The position numbers were made by a program, and so were the translations under genes. The notes below the pieces were generated by a model that saw only the letters and a list, made by a program, of their open reading frames with translations, was not told the DNA's origin and did no database searches. A stretch of DNA of 35,657 bases from an uncultured Dialister sp. (GTDB lineage Bacteria > Bacillota > Negativicutes > Veillonellales > Dialisteraceae). Below are positions 1 to 7,113 of this stretch, in pieces (the stretch's first letter is position 1; every line of letters starts with the position of its first letter). The stretch covers positions 1 through 35,657 of the forward strand of contig CAKQBK010000017.1 in the NCBI GenBank assembly GCA_934216155.1, given 5' to 3'.

Positions 1-446
1 AACTCATAAATGGTGCAGTGTGTATTGACCATGTGCATTTATATGTAGCGATACCACCTAAATTGAGTATTTCGGATTTGGATGTCGCTGAGGGTTCTAA
101 GGGTTCAGAACCTTATGCTCACTAGCGAAATCATATATACTGACGCAAATCCTTAACTCCATGACATGAATGGCAGCGCTATGAATTTATTCCAAAGTAA
201 GATATAATAAATAAAAGGAAGAGAATCATGTGTTTTACTGGCAGATGATTTTTATTTCTTTGCTTTATTTATAGGTCATTGTCATTACGATAAGCGGGAA
301 ATAGGATGCCTTTCTTTTGAGGCAAAGTTGACCATGCACTTGGAGCAACCTGAGAAACTTGAGAGACCTGAGCTACCTGTGGCTTGTAGTCAAATCACGG
401 TTACTAATGCAAAACTTAATGGCATTGCTTATTATAGGAGGTTGGT
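1..446. other. Repeat-derived intergenic region upstream of nfeD
   Basis: No gene is seen here. It holds a fragment of a family A arm at about 93-118 and a right-arm fragment made of 9-bp TGAGnnACC units at 343-379. A perfect TATAAT lies at 203-208 but has no convincing -35 hexamer. A ribosome-site-like AAGGAAGAG at about 215-223 precedes an ATG at 228 that opens only six codons, so I do not call a gene. The true nfeD ribosome site is TAGGAGG at 435-441. Confidence 0.6.
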
Positions 447-1169
447 ATGAATCGGATTTTTTGTTGCTTCATGGCATTTGTATCCTTTTGCTTTTCTCCT
501 ATGGTGACCCGTGCAGCCGATGGAACCGGTTTGGTGGGTGTGATTCAGCATCCCATCGTGGAAAGTGTTCTCACTGCGGTGATTCTGCTCTCTATTTTGG
601 CAGAAATAAAAACTGCTGGATTTTCCGGCGGTTCTGTGGTGGCGGCTTTGGCCGGGTGCGTGCTCCTTGGTGCCGATTGGTATGCCGGGGATGGAGAGGT
701 TATTGAATTTCTACTGTACTTTGGTGGCATGGCTTTGATCTTGCTGGACCTGTTGCTTTTTATGACAGGCGCTATGGCCGCTGCTGGTTTGGTAGCCCTT
801 TTGACTGGATTGTTCTTTACCTTTGGCGGCGGAGTCACAGCGTTATACATCATAGCAGCGGCCATCTGTATGGCGGCGGTGGGGATGTATTTCCTGGCTA
901 GTCACTTGTCGAAAAGTCCACTGTGGCAGAAAATGACCTTGTCTTCTCGGTTGACTGGAAAAGCAGGATTTGTTTCTTCTTCTCAAAAGCTAAAAGCCTT
1001 TGAGGGAAAAGAAGGAGTGGCTCTGTCAGTTCTTCGCCCGGCTGGTAAGGTGAAAGTAGATGGAACCGTTCTGGATGCCCTGTCTTCCGGTGACTTTATA
1101 GAAAAAGGAGAAACCGTGCAGGTGCAAAAGGCAGAGGCCAGTTATGTGGTGGTGGCTAAAGTCAATTAG
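447..1169 (+). CDS. NfeD family membrane protein
   Basis: This 240-residue NfeD-type protein is a partner of flotillin-like scaffolds and is thought to act in membrane microdomain organisation. The translation opens with a signal-like hydrophobic segment (residues 4-22). About four membrane segments follow between roughly 38 and 152. The C-terminal soluble domain (about 165-238) has the OB-fold pattern of NfeD: G..G.A...L...G.V..DG....L.SGDFI..GE.V.V. There is no ClpP-like protease domain, so it is a membrane-plus-OB type rather than long NfeD1a. The ATG sits five bases after TAGGAGG. The next gene is floA, its usual partner, but the two are separated by 388 bp of repeats including a nested hairpin element, which is unusual for a pair that is normally tightly linked. 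Family call is confident; physiological role is inferred. Confidence 0.88.
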   Translation: MNRIFCCFMAFVSFCFSPMVTRAADGTGLVGVIQHPIVESVLTAVILLSILAEIKTAGFSGGSVVAALAGCVLLGADWYAGDGEVIEFLLYFGGMALILLDLLLFMTGAMAAAGLVALLTGLFFTFGGGVTALYIIAAAICMAAVGMYFLASHLSKSPLWQKMTLSSRLTGKAGFVSSSQKLKAFEGKEGVALSVLRPAGKVKVDGTVLDALSSGDFIEKGETVQVQKAEASYVVVAKVN

Positions 1170-1206
1170 CGGTTCAGCTATGTATCCCACTTTCCTGAGA
1201 AATCAC

Positions 1207-1490
1207 AGGTTACTCAAGTTTCTCAGGCTGCTAAGGCTACTCAGGTTCTCCGAATGTGCCTTTAAGGAAACGCTGATTTAATCAAAGAGTTTGAAATTAT
1301 ATGAATTTTTATCCAAGGCATCGTCAAGAAAATCCTTAAATAGCTCGCTATTCGCGGATTTCCTTTCCTTGCTTTGAATAAAAATTCAAGAATAATTTCA
1401 AACCATGATTAAATCAGTGTTTCCTTGGACGCTAACGTCATTGGCTCATTCGAGGAACCTGAGAAACTTGAGCAGCCTGAGTCACCTGTA
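1207..1490. repeat. Family A dyad, interrupted
   Basis: The left arm (1207-1258) is made of 9-bp units of the AGGTTnCTC type ending CTCCGAATGTGC. The right arm (about 1429-1490) starts ACGCTAACGTCATTGG, continues CTCATTCGAGGAACC, then TGAGAAACT-type units. The arms are reverse complements in pattern. The centre is split by a 163-bp hairpin element (1264-1426). Confidence 0.8.
1264..1426. mobile_element. MITE-like hairpin element nested in a family A repeat
   Basis: The 163-bp segment begins AAGGAAACGCTGATTTAATC and ends with the near-perfect inverse GATTAAATCAGTGTTTCCTT. Complementarity continues inward through GTTTGAAATTAT and TGAATTTTTAT, giving terminal inverted repeats of nearly 60 bp. 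It has no coding capacity. Removing it restores the usual centre of a family A copy, so it looks like an insertion. I cannot see an unambiguous target duplication and found no second copy in the window. Confidence 0.65.
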
Positions 1491-1557
1491 TTTGCTGTTG
1501 AAATCATGACTACTGACTCAGAATCGTAGCCATGTGAATTGTATTAGGAGGTATCCT

Positions 1558-2523
1558 ATGGAACTTTTAATTCTTCCGGTTATTTTTGTGGTCCTTTGTG
1601 TGGTGGTGCTCACTGTATTTCTACATTTCGTGCCCATCGGACTGTGGATTTCTGCGCTGGCAGCGGATGTGAATATTTCTTTGTTCAACTTGGTGGGTAT
1701 GCGGATTCGTCGGGTAGAACCACGGATGATTGTTCTTCCTTTGATTAAAGGCACCAAAGCAGGACTGCAGCTCAATGTGAACCAGCTGGAAGCCCATTAC
1801 CTGGCAGGCGGCAATGTGGATAATGTGGTGGATGCTCTCATTGCGGCCCACCGGGCACAGATTGATTTGTCCTTTGAACAGGCTGCTGCCATTGACCTGG
1901 CTGGTCGTAATGTGTTGGAAGCGGTGCAGATGAGCGTCAATCCGAAGGTCATTGAAACCCCAACCATTTCTGCAGTGGCAAAAAACGGGATTGAACTGAA
2001 AGTCAGAGCTAGAGTCACTGTTCGTGCGAACATCGACCGTCTGGTCGGCGGGGCAGGGGAAGCCACCATCATCGCCCGTGTCGGGGAAGGCATTGTCACC
2101 ACCGTCGGTTCTTCAGAAAAGCACACTGACGTGCTGGAAAATCCAGACCATATTTCTCGTACGGTCCTTGGGAAAGGTCTCGATTCCGGGACAGCTTTTG
2201 AAATTCTGTCTATCGATATCGCCGATGTGGATGTAGGTAGAAATATTGGCGCCCAGCTGCAGACCGACCAGGCAGAAGCGGATAAACAGATCGCTCAAGC
2301 CCGGGCAGAAGAACGTCGTGCTATGGCAGTAGCGAAGGAGCAGGAAATGCGTGCTTACACCCAGGAAATGCAGGCCAAAGTGGTGGAATCCCAGGCAGAA
2401 GTGCCAAAGGCCATGGCAGAAGCCCTCCGTCAAGGCCATTTGGGCGTCATGGATTACTATCAGATGAAAAATATTGCCGCCGATACGGAAATGAGAGAAA
2501 CTATTTCGGGAAATAAGGAATGA
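1558..2523 (+). CDS. floA: Flotillin-like protein FloA
   Basis: A 321-residue flotillin-like scaffold of the FloA/YqfA family, which organises detergent-resistant membrane domains. One N-terminal hydrophobic segment (about residues 3-35) is followed by a PHB/SPFH-like region with the characteristic VNPKVIETP...[21 protein letters not shown] stretch. After that comes an Ala/Glu/Gln-rich coiled coil ([19 protein letters not shown]) and a C-terminus with YYQMKNI as in FloA proteins. I chose ATG 1558 because it lies six bases after AGGAGG. An in-frame ATG at 1534 has no ribosome site and would add eight residues before the membrane segment. Length matches the family. The upstream neighbour is NfeD, the normal genomic partner. 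High confidence in the call. Confidence 0.93.
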   Translation: MELLILPVIFVVLCVVVLTVFLHFVPIGLWISALAADVNISLFNLVGMRIRRVEPRMIVLPLIKGTKAGLQLNVNQLEAHYLAGGNVDNVVDALIAAHRAQIDLSFEQAAAIDLAGRNVLEAVQMSVNPKVIETPTISAVAKNGIELKVRARVTVRANIDRLVGGAGEATIIARVGEGIVTTVGSSEKHTDVLENPDHISRTVLGKGLDSGTAFEILSIDIADVDVGRNIGAQLQTDQAEADKQIAQARAEERRAMAVAKEQEMRAYTQEMQAKVVESQAEVPKAMAEALRQGHLGVMDYYQMKNIAADTEMRETISGNKE

Positions 2524-2571
2524 GACTGTCACTTTTTAAGAGACATACTCGATGAGTCCTTCTGAGGCAAG

Positions 2572-2774
2572 GTTTCTCAGGTTTCTCAAGTTTCTCAGGT
2601 TCTCCGAATGTGCAGATGGACGTTAGCGTCATTTGGTCAGGCTGTGCCGTGAATATAGCTGCTATTTCGCAGATTATGAATACACTCGGGCAAAATGACG
2701 GATACGATTAGAGGTACATTCGACGAACCTGAGCCACCTGAGAAACCTAAGTAACCTGAGAACCTTGTGACCTT
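2572..2774. repeat. Family A dyad repeat
   Basis: Left arm 2572-2617 (GGTTTCTCA units, then CTCCGAATGTGC, ACGTTAGCGT). Right arm about 2725-2774 (ACATTCGACGAACC then TGAGnnACC units). The loop carries CAAAATGACGGATACGATTAGAGG, also found in shorter form near 11610, so this copy has an enlarged centre. Confidence 0.75.
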
Positions 2775-2801
2775 ACATGGATAGTGTAAATAGGGGAGAA
2801 A

Positions 2802-3404
2802 ATGATGGATTTTGATTTTATGGAAATTATTTTCTTCCTGGTGTGGGGATTTTTCCTTTTTAAGGCAGTGTTTGGCGGACGGCGAAAGCGGGGGCCTTTG
2901 CCGCCTTTACCGGAGGAGCCAAGGGAGCCACTGCCGAAGGAGAATCCATTTCCCCATCAGGAAGAAAGTGGAGAAACAGTCCCTTCTTCGACTTATGATT
3001 ATGAAAAGTTGAGAAAGAAGATACTGACTTCCTGGGGCGGCGACGCAGAAAAGAAGGAACCCGATACGGTCCCGGTGAAACCGGCGCAGAAGGAAGAAAA
3101 GCCTTTGCATCCCCTTTCTGTTTCTGCTAAAATAGAAAAACAAATAAAACCGGCTTTAAAAAAAGTTCAGGTTTCACCAGCCATTCGCCGGGAAGAAAAG
3201 CAAATGAAGGCACTGGTTCATGAGCAGCACCATCACAGCCAGGCAGAAATAGCCGCCTTTTCTGTGTCTTATGAAAAGGAAAATAGGGGTTCCAAAAGAA
3301 AATGGACCCAGGAAGATGCGAAACAGTGGCTTGTGTATGATGCAATTTTTGGACTGCCTCGGTCGAAACGGCCGTGGGGGATGGAGCGGAGATCTTGTCG
3401 GTAG
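2802..3404 (+). CDS. Unrecognised single-pass membrane protein
   Basis: I do not recognise this 200-residue protein. Visible features are an N-terminal membrane segment (about residues 5-24, MEIIFFLVWGFFLFKAVF) and a basic stop-transfer stretch (GGRRKRG). A long Pro/Glu/Lys-rich, probably disordered linker (about 30-165) follows, and then a short C-terminal segment (WTQEDAKQWLVYDAIFGLPRSKRPW) that looks like a conserved docking or amphipathic helix. Two adjacent ATGs (2802, 2805) follow GGGGAGAA; the first is used here. It sits between floA and another membrane protein, all on the plus strand but separated by family A repeats, so co-transcription is uncertain. Topology predicts a cytoplasmic tail. 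Real gene likely; function unknown. Confidence 0.75.
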   Translation: MMDFDFMEIIFFLVWGFFLFKAVFGGRRKRGPLPPLPEEPREPLPKENPFPHQEESGETVPSSTYDYEKLRKKILTSWGGDAEKKEPDTVPVKPAQKEEKPLHPLSVSAKIEKQIKPALKKVQVSPAIRREEKQMKALVHEQHHHSQAEIAAFSVSYEKENRGSKRKWTQEDAKQWLVYDAIFGLPRSKRPWGMERRSCR

Positions 3405-3430
3405 CAGGTATGATTTCGCTTGATATGACA

Positions 3431-3555
3431 GGTTGCTCAAGTTTCTAAGGTTGCTCAGGTTCCTTGTATGTGCCTATAGACGTTAGCGTCATTAGCTCAT
3501 TCGAGAAACGTGAGAGACCTTAGCATCCTGAGAAACCTGAGTAACCTTTGCATCA
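3431..3555. repeat. Family A dyad repeat
   Basis: Left arm of 9-bp units (GGTTGCTCA, AGTTTCTAA, GGTTGCTCA), centre GACGTTAGCGTCATTAG, right arm GCTCATTCGAGAAACG then TGAG-type units ending GTAACCTTTGCATCAG. This is an uninterrupted, typical copy. Confidence 0.85.
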
Positions 3556-3632
3556 GCATATAGCTTTTATTTAAATCAGCATGATGTATTCAATGAGAAA
3601 GCTGGGTAAAGTACTGTTAGGTGATAGTAAAC

Positions 3633-4103
3633 ATGGATACGTTTAAAGAAGAATTGTATGGGAAAGTATTGTGGGAATGTTATCGGTCCAAACTGTATAT
3701 CGTGTTATTATCATTGATGTATGTGGCTATCAGTGTAGGAGCCATCGTGGGAGCCATCATGTATGGAATGGCCTATTGGCTTTTGGCCGCTTTGGTGGTG
3801 CTTTTTGCACTGTGGCGCATCAACCGGGTCCATCATCCGGTGGCCCTGATTTGTGAAAAACGATTGCTTGTGGCAGTTCCCTGGTCCTTTTTCAATTTCG
3901 ATTACTACATTACATTCCACGCATTGTACATGCCGGTGGATTATAAAGACGTAGCAGGTGTATCTAGCCATTGGGATCGGCTCTATATCGGTGCGCCTTC
4001 CGTAGGAGGCTTGGTGGCCCTTCCTGTGCAGCTGGCCTATGTATCTGGTTCTGATAAGGCAGGACTGGAAGACTGGCTGGAAGCGAAGAGACGGGAACGG
4101 TAG
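3633..4103 (+). CDS. Unrecognised two-pass membrane protein
   Basis: A 156-residue protein I cannot assign. After a short cytosolic start (MDTFKEELYGKVLWECYRSK) there are two membrane segments (about residues 21-43 and 45-64), with the basic motif WRINRVHHP on the cytosolic side. A soluble C-terminal half follows (YYITFHALYMPVDYKDVAGV...DRLYIGAPSVGGLVALPVQ), whose beta-rich look recalls bacterial PH-like/YcxB-type domains; that is only a resemblance. The start ATG 3633 lies eight bases after TAGGTGA. An upstream in-frame GTG at 3621 lies inside that ribosome site and is rejected. The gene is bracketed by family A repeats. Real gene likely; function unknown. Confidence 0.78.
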   Translation: MDTFKEELYGKVLWECYRSKLYIVLLSLMYVAISVGAIVGAIMYGMAYWLLAALVVLFALWRINRVHHPVALICEKRLLVAVPWSFFNFDYYITFHALYMPVDYKDVAGVSSHWDRLYIGAPSVGGLVALPVQLAYVSGSDKAGLEDWLEAKRRER

Positions 4104-4380
4104 TTGGTAGTTAGTGACTAGTGACTGGTGACTAGTAAATATGATTCCGCTAGTGGTGACAGGTTGCTCAAGTTTCTAAGGGTTCTCAGGTGGCTCAGGT
4201 TCTCCGAATGTGCAGATAAACGCTAGCGTTATTAGCTCATTCGAGAAACGTGAGAAACCTGAGTGTCCTGAGAAACCTGAGTAACCTTTGCATCAGTAGA
4301 AATCCTCACATATTTCCCTTGTCTTAACAGCATTCTTCTACCCCCCCTAGCTACGAGTCACCAGTCACGAGTCCCCGATC
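4104..4380. repeat. Heptamer array plus family A dyad
   Basis: Directly after the stop codon come 7-bp tandem units (GTGACTA, GTGACTG) at about 4110-4137. A typical family A dyad follows at 4161-4296 (centre AACGCTAGCGTTATTAG). Inverse heptamers (GTCACCA, GTCACGA) lie at about 4356-4375. The heptamer arrays thus bracket the dyad as inverted repeats. No gene is present. Confidence 0.8.
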
Positions 4381-4402
4381 TCCGAAATATTTCCAAAACC
4401 TA

Positions 4403-4431
4403 TTGATTTCAAAGAATCGGTATGGTAACAT
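4403..4431 (+). promoter_or_regulatory. Candidate promoter of ydbC
   Basis: TTGATT (4403-4408) and TAACAT (4426-4431) are spaced by 17 bp and lie about 40 bases before the start codon. The -35 matches the consensus at four of six bases and the -10 at four of six. Moderate support only. Confidence 0.4.
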
Positions 4432-4470
4432 AGTGGCAATGTTTTTATTACCATGAGGTGAAATGAAAAA

Positions 4471-4707
4471 ATGGCTGCTAAAATTACTTACACAATTCAA
4501 GAAGAATTAGGCGATTTGTCTGTGGCTTCCAATGGCTGGAAAAAACAGTTGACCTATACAAGCTGGAACAACCGGGGTGAAAAGTTCGACCTTCGCTCTT
4601 GGAATGATGACCATACGGCAATGACCAAAGGGTTGACACTGACAAAGGATGAATTGATGAAACTCAGAGACATTCTGAATGAAGTTGATTTTGATAAATA
4701 TGAATAA
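4471..4707 (+). CDS. ydbC: YdbC family PC4-like single-stranded DNA-binding protein
   Basis: This 78-residue protein matches the YdbC family, bacterial homologues of the eukaryotic coactivator PC4 that bind single-stranded nucleic acid as dimers. Visible family pattern: I.EELG.LS..S.GW.K.L...SWN.R..K.DLR.W..DH..M.KG.TLT.DEL..L..IL. That is four beta strands and a C-terminal helix spanning nearly the whole length. ATG 4471 lies nine bases after GAGGTGA. It appears monocistronic, with its own candidate promoter and a strong terminator just downstream. The small size and complete domain argue against truncation. Role in the cell (DNA repair or transcription) is inferred from the family only. Confidence 0.9.
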   Translation: MAAKITYTIQEELGDLSVASNGWKKQLTYTSWNNRGEKFDLRSWNDDHTAMTKGLTLTKDELMKLRDILNEVDFDKYE

Positions 4708-4723
4708 GATTCCTAGCGAGGAA

Positions 4724-4747
4724 GGCTCTCCAGATGGAGAGCCTTTT
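4724..4747 (+). terminator. Rho-independent terminator of ydbC
   Basis: A perfect 8-bp stem GGCTCTCC (4724-4731) / GGAGAGCC (4736-4743) with loop AGAT is followed by TTTT. It begins 17 bases after the ydbC stop codon. Confidence 0.9.
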
Positions 4748-4900
4748 GGTGTATATGGGGAGTTTTAGGTATACCCATAATTTATGGTATTGGGAGCAAT
4801 AGATTTATTTGATGATAGGCAATAATTAAAATGCAGTGAGAAGTAGATTGTTGCTTTCATGCGATTTGCGTCAGTAGGTACGATTTCGTTAGAGGTGACA

Positions 4901-5035
4901 GGTTGCTCAGGTTTCTCAAGGTTCTCAGGTTGCTCAGGTTCCCCGAATGTGCCCATAAACGCTAGGGTTATCATCTCGTTCGAGAAACGTGAGAAACCTC
5001 AGTATCCTGAGCAACCTGAGTAACCTTTGCATCAG
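4901..5035. repeat. Family A dyad repeat
   Basis: Left arm GGTTGCTCA, GGTTTCTCA, AGGTTCTCA, GGTTGCTCA units then CCCCGAATGTGC. Centre AACGCTAGGGTTATC. Right arm CTCGTTCGAGAAACG with TGAG units ending GTAACCTTTGCATCAG. Confidence 0.85.
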
Positions 5036-5062
5036 TAGAAATCATCGCACTTAATAGCATTG

Positions 5063-5245
5063 CCCGACAGGGGAGCCGAGACAGCGGTGTAAACTTACTT
5101 AGGGGCGTATCAAATTATATAGCGCCCCAATACCTCTCTTTGATTAAAGAGGGGTCTCGAGGAGGAGGATAGCGGCTAGAGGAACATCTCTTCTTCATCG
5201 TCCTATCCCCCCTGCCCCTTTCCTGAGGAAGGGGGTAAATCGCTA
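5063..5245. repeat. Mixed B'/D repeat fragments
   Basis: GCCCGACAGGGGAGCCGAGACAG (5063-5085) recurs at about 23794. A family D hairpin lies at about 5101-5128 (GGGGCG...CGCCCC). From 5133 to 5240 is a shortened B' unit ending CCCTGCCCCTTTCCTGAGG. No gene is seen between ydbC and the CDF gene. Confidence 0.6.
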
Positions 5246-5304
5246 CTGCTTCTTCTTTTTGTGACATCTAGCATAATGCGATTGATTCATAGGAAGATAA
5301 CGAT

Positions 5305-5369
5305 TAAAGGCACATTCGGGAAACCTGAGCCACTTGAGCATCCTGAGTAACCTGAGAAACTTTGACTCA
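5305..5369. repeat. Family A right half-element
   Basis: Only the right arm is present: CACATTCGGGAAACC followed by TGAGnnACC/ACT units, ending GAAACTTTGACTC. It lies about 60 bases before the CDF start and may overlap its leader. Confidence 0.7.
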
Positions 5370-5432
5370 AAAGAAATCATTTCATATGTCACTTTATTTT
5401 TTACTCTTATATCACCGTATCTTAAAAGGAGA

Positions 5433-6620
5433 ATGAATTTGAATATTTCTGCAATGAAACAGTCCCGCACCGGGCGGGCTTTGTTGGTTGGCGGCGTGGG
5501 CCTTGTCGTGAATTTTATATTGGGGTCTGTGAAGCTCTTGGTCGGCTGGCAGAGCGGTTTTCTGTCTGTCATGGGGGATGGGTTCAACAACATCACCGAT
5601 ATGGGGTCGGTGCTTCTTTTGATGATGACCTTTTACTATGCAGCGAAGCCGTCCGATAAGGAGCATCCTTTTGGCCATGGCCGGTTGGAATACATCAATT
5701 CCACGGTGATGGCTTCAGTGATTCTCTATGTGGGGATTACCCTGATGACCGAATCGGTGCAAAAGATCATCCATCCGGAAGATACGAATTTCACGCCTTT
5801 TGTGGTAGGAATTCTGGTATTTGGTCTGGTGGGAAAACTGTTCCTGGCTTGGTGGTATAAGAAAGCCAGTCGGGATTTGCAGTCCGATTCCTTCCTTGCC
5901 TATAGTGCCGATTCGCTATCGGATATGCTTTCTACCACAGGTGTACTGGTTGCCACTTTGGTGGAATATTTCATGGGCTATCACATCGATGGTGTCATGG
6001 GGGCCTTGATGTCCCTTTTCATCCTGTGGACCGGCTATGGCATTTTGAAGCAGGCGTTGAATTCTATCCTTGGCACGAAGCCTGATGCGGAAGTGTATGA
6101 AAAAATCAAAGAATGTATTTTGTCCTGCCCGGGGGTATATGGGGTCCATGATTTGATTGTCCATGACTATGGCCCGGAAAACCACTTCGCCACCGCCCAT
6201 GTGGAACTGGATAGCAATCTGAACTTGGTGGAAAGTCATGAACTGTCTGAAAATGTTATGACGGTGCTTCGTGAAAAATTGCACATCCAGGCTACGATTC
6301 ATGCGGATCCGAAGGCCGTGTCCAACCCGCGGGAAGAAGAATACCGCCGCGATTTGGAATCTGCCATTTACAGAAGTGGCCTGCCCTTGGGATATCACGA
6401 TTTCTTTGTGGAAGAAAAGAAAGATACCATTGATTTGTCCTTCGAATTGACCCTTAAAGGGTCTTGCAATAAAAAGGATGAGGAAATTTATGAAATATTG
6501 CTGAACCAACTGAAGAAAATCAATCCCCAGTATCACGTAGAAATGATGGTGGACCGGAACTTCATCAGCGGGAAAGTCTATGGGGATAGCAAGGAAGAGT
6601 TGATTGAGAATGGGAAATAG
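5433..6620 (+). CDS. Cation diffusion facilitator, probable Mn/Fe-type exporter
   Basis: A 395-residue CDF family antiporter, which exports divalent metal. Six membrane segments fill about residues 14-245, with a cytoplasmic dimerisation domain after that (metal-binding alpha/beta fold, e.g. GVYGVHDLIVHDYGPENHFATAHVELD). The transport site in TM2 is N52xxxD56 (GDGFNNITD) and in TM5 D160xxxD164 (ADSLSD). Zinc CDFs usually have H/D in TM2 and H/D in TM5, so the N-D-D-D set points to Mn2+ (MntE-like) or Fe2+; that is inference from the family. The loop motif HPFGHGRLE is intact. AAGGAGA immediately precedes ATG 5433 with very short spacing; TTG 5439, two codons in, would have optimal spacing. 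The C-terminal extension (about 290-395) with a second alpha/beta-like segment is longer than in minimal CDFs. Confidence 0.9.
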   Translation: MNLNISAMKQSRTGRALLVGGVGLVVNFILGSVKLLVGWQSGFLSVMGDGFNNITDMGSVLLLMMTFYYAAKPSDKEHPFGHGRLEYINSTVMASVILYVGITLMTESVQKIIHPEDTNFTPFVVGILVFGLVGKLFLAWWYKKASRDLQSDSFLAYSADSLSDMLSTTGVLVATLVEYFMGYHIDGVMGALMSLFILWTGYGILKQALNSILGTKPDAEVYEKIKECILSCPGVYGVHDLIVHDYGPENHFATAHVELDSNLNLVESHELSENVMTVLREKLHIQATIHADPKAVSNPREEEYRRDLESAIYRSGLPLGYHDFFVEEKKDTIDLSFELTLKGSCNKKDEEIYEILLNQLKKINPQYHVEMMVDRNFISGKVYGDSKEELIENGK

Positions 6621-6779
6621 TGACTGGTGACTCGTGACTGGGGATTAGTAGCTAGGCCCTAGGGATTAGGTTATGTAGCGGCTAGTGTCGTGTTTCACAT
6701 AAAACGTTGGCAAAAGGGTTATAATTCTACTGCATTTGCCTCTATAACAGATTGGATTAACCGCTTTAGTACAAGATTA

Positions 6780-6837
6780 AAAAGGGTATAAAAGGTTATG
6801 AGACTACCGATCATCTCATAACCCTTTATACCCTTTT
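6780..6837. terminator. Bidirectional terminator hairpin (family I palindrome)
   Basis: A 24-nt left arm (6780-6803, starting AAAAGGGTATAAAAGG) pairs with 6814-6837 at 23 of 24 positions across a 10-nt loop. A-rich and T-rich ends on both sides would allow termination in both directions, fitting its place between the convergent CDF and tmcAL genes. The same AAAGGTTATG/CATAACC motif recurs in other intergenic regions, so it is also a repeat. Confidence 0.75.
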
Positions 6838-6849
6838 GATTTTATATAT

Positions 6850-7022
6850 GGGGTTCTGAAGGTTCTAAGGGTACTAAAGGTTCTTAGGGGCGCCAAATGA
6901 GATGATAATGCTAGCGTTTATCGGCTCATTCGAGAAACCTTGAGACCCCTTAGAACCTTCAGAATCTTTTTCACGAAAGAAATCATCGCATATTTCGCTT
7001 AACTTAACGGCATTGCCTTTCT
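6850..7022. repeat. Family A dyad, variant units, with outer arm
   Basis: Units here are GGTTCTGAA, GGTTCTAAG, GGTACTAAA rather than GGTTGCTCA. Centre ATAATGCTAGCGTTTATC; right arm GCTCATTCGAGAAACC with CCTTAGAACC units. It is followed by the outer arm AATCATCGCATATTTCGCTTAACTTAACGGCATT that marks full-length copies. Confidence 0.8.
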
Positions 7023-7051
7023 CCAAGCGGCAACGTGCTAGGGGAAATCAT

Positions 7052-7113
7052 TAAAAAGGGGTATTGGGGCCCTATATGAATTGTGGGCCCTTTCCACCAA
7101 TTCTCACTATCAC
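7052..7113 (-). repeat. Family D hairpin plus heptamers forming the tmcAL 3' end
   Basis: AAAAAGGGGTATTGG leads into the GGGCCC...GGGCCC hairpin (about 7067-7091), then TTCCACCAATTCTCAC. Matching copies occur at 9937, 24733, 30381 and 30595. Here the copy lies inside the reading frame: its minus strand encodes the last 13 residues of TmcAL and its TAG stop. Confidence 0.85.

Noticed and set aside
228..248. Six-codon frame after AAGGAAGAG near a TATAAT
   Set aside because: A leader peptide was considered, but the ribosome-like site would overlap the transcription start and no attenuator hairpin follows.
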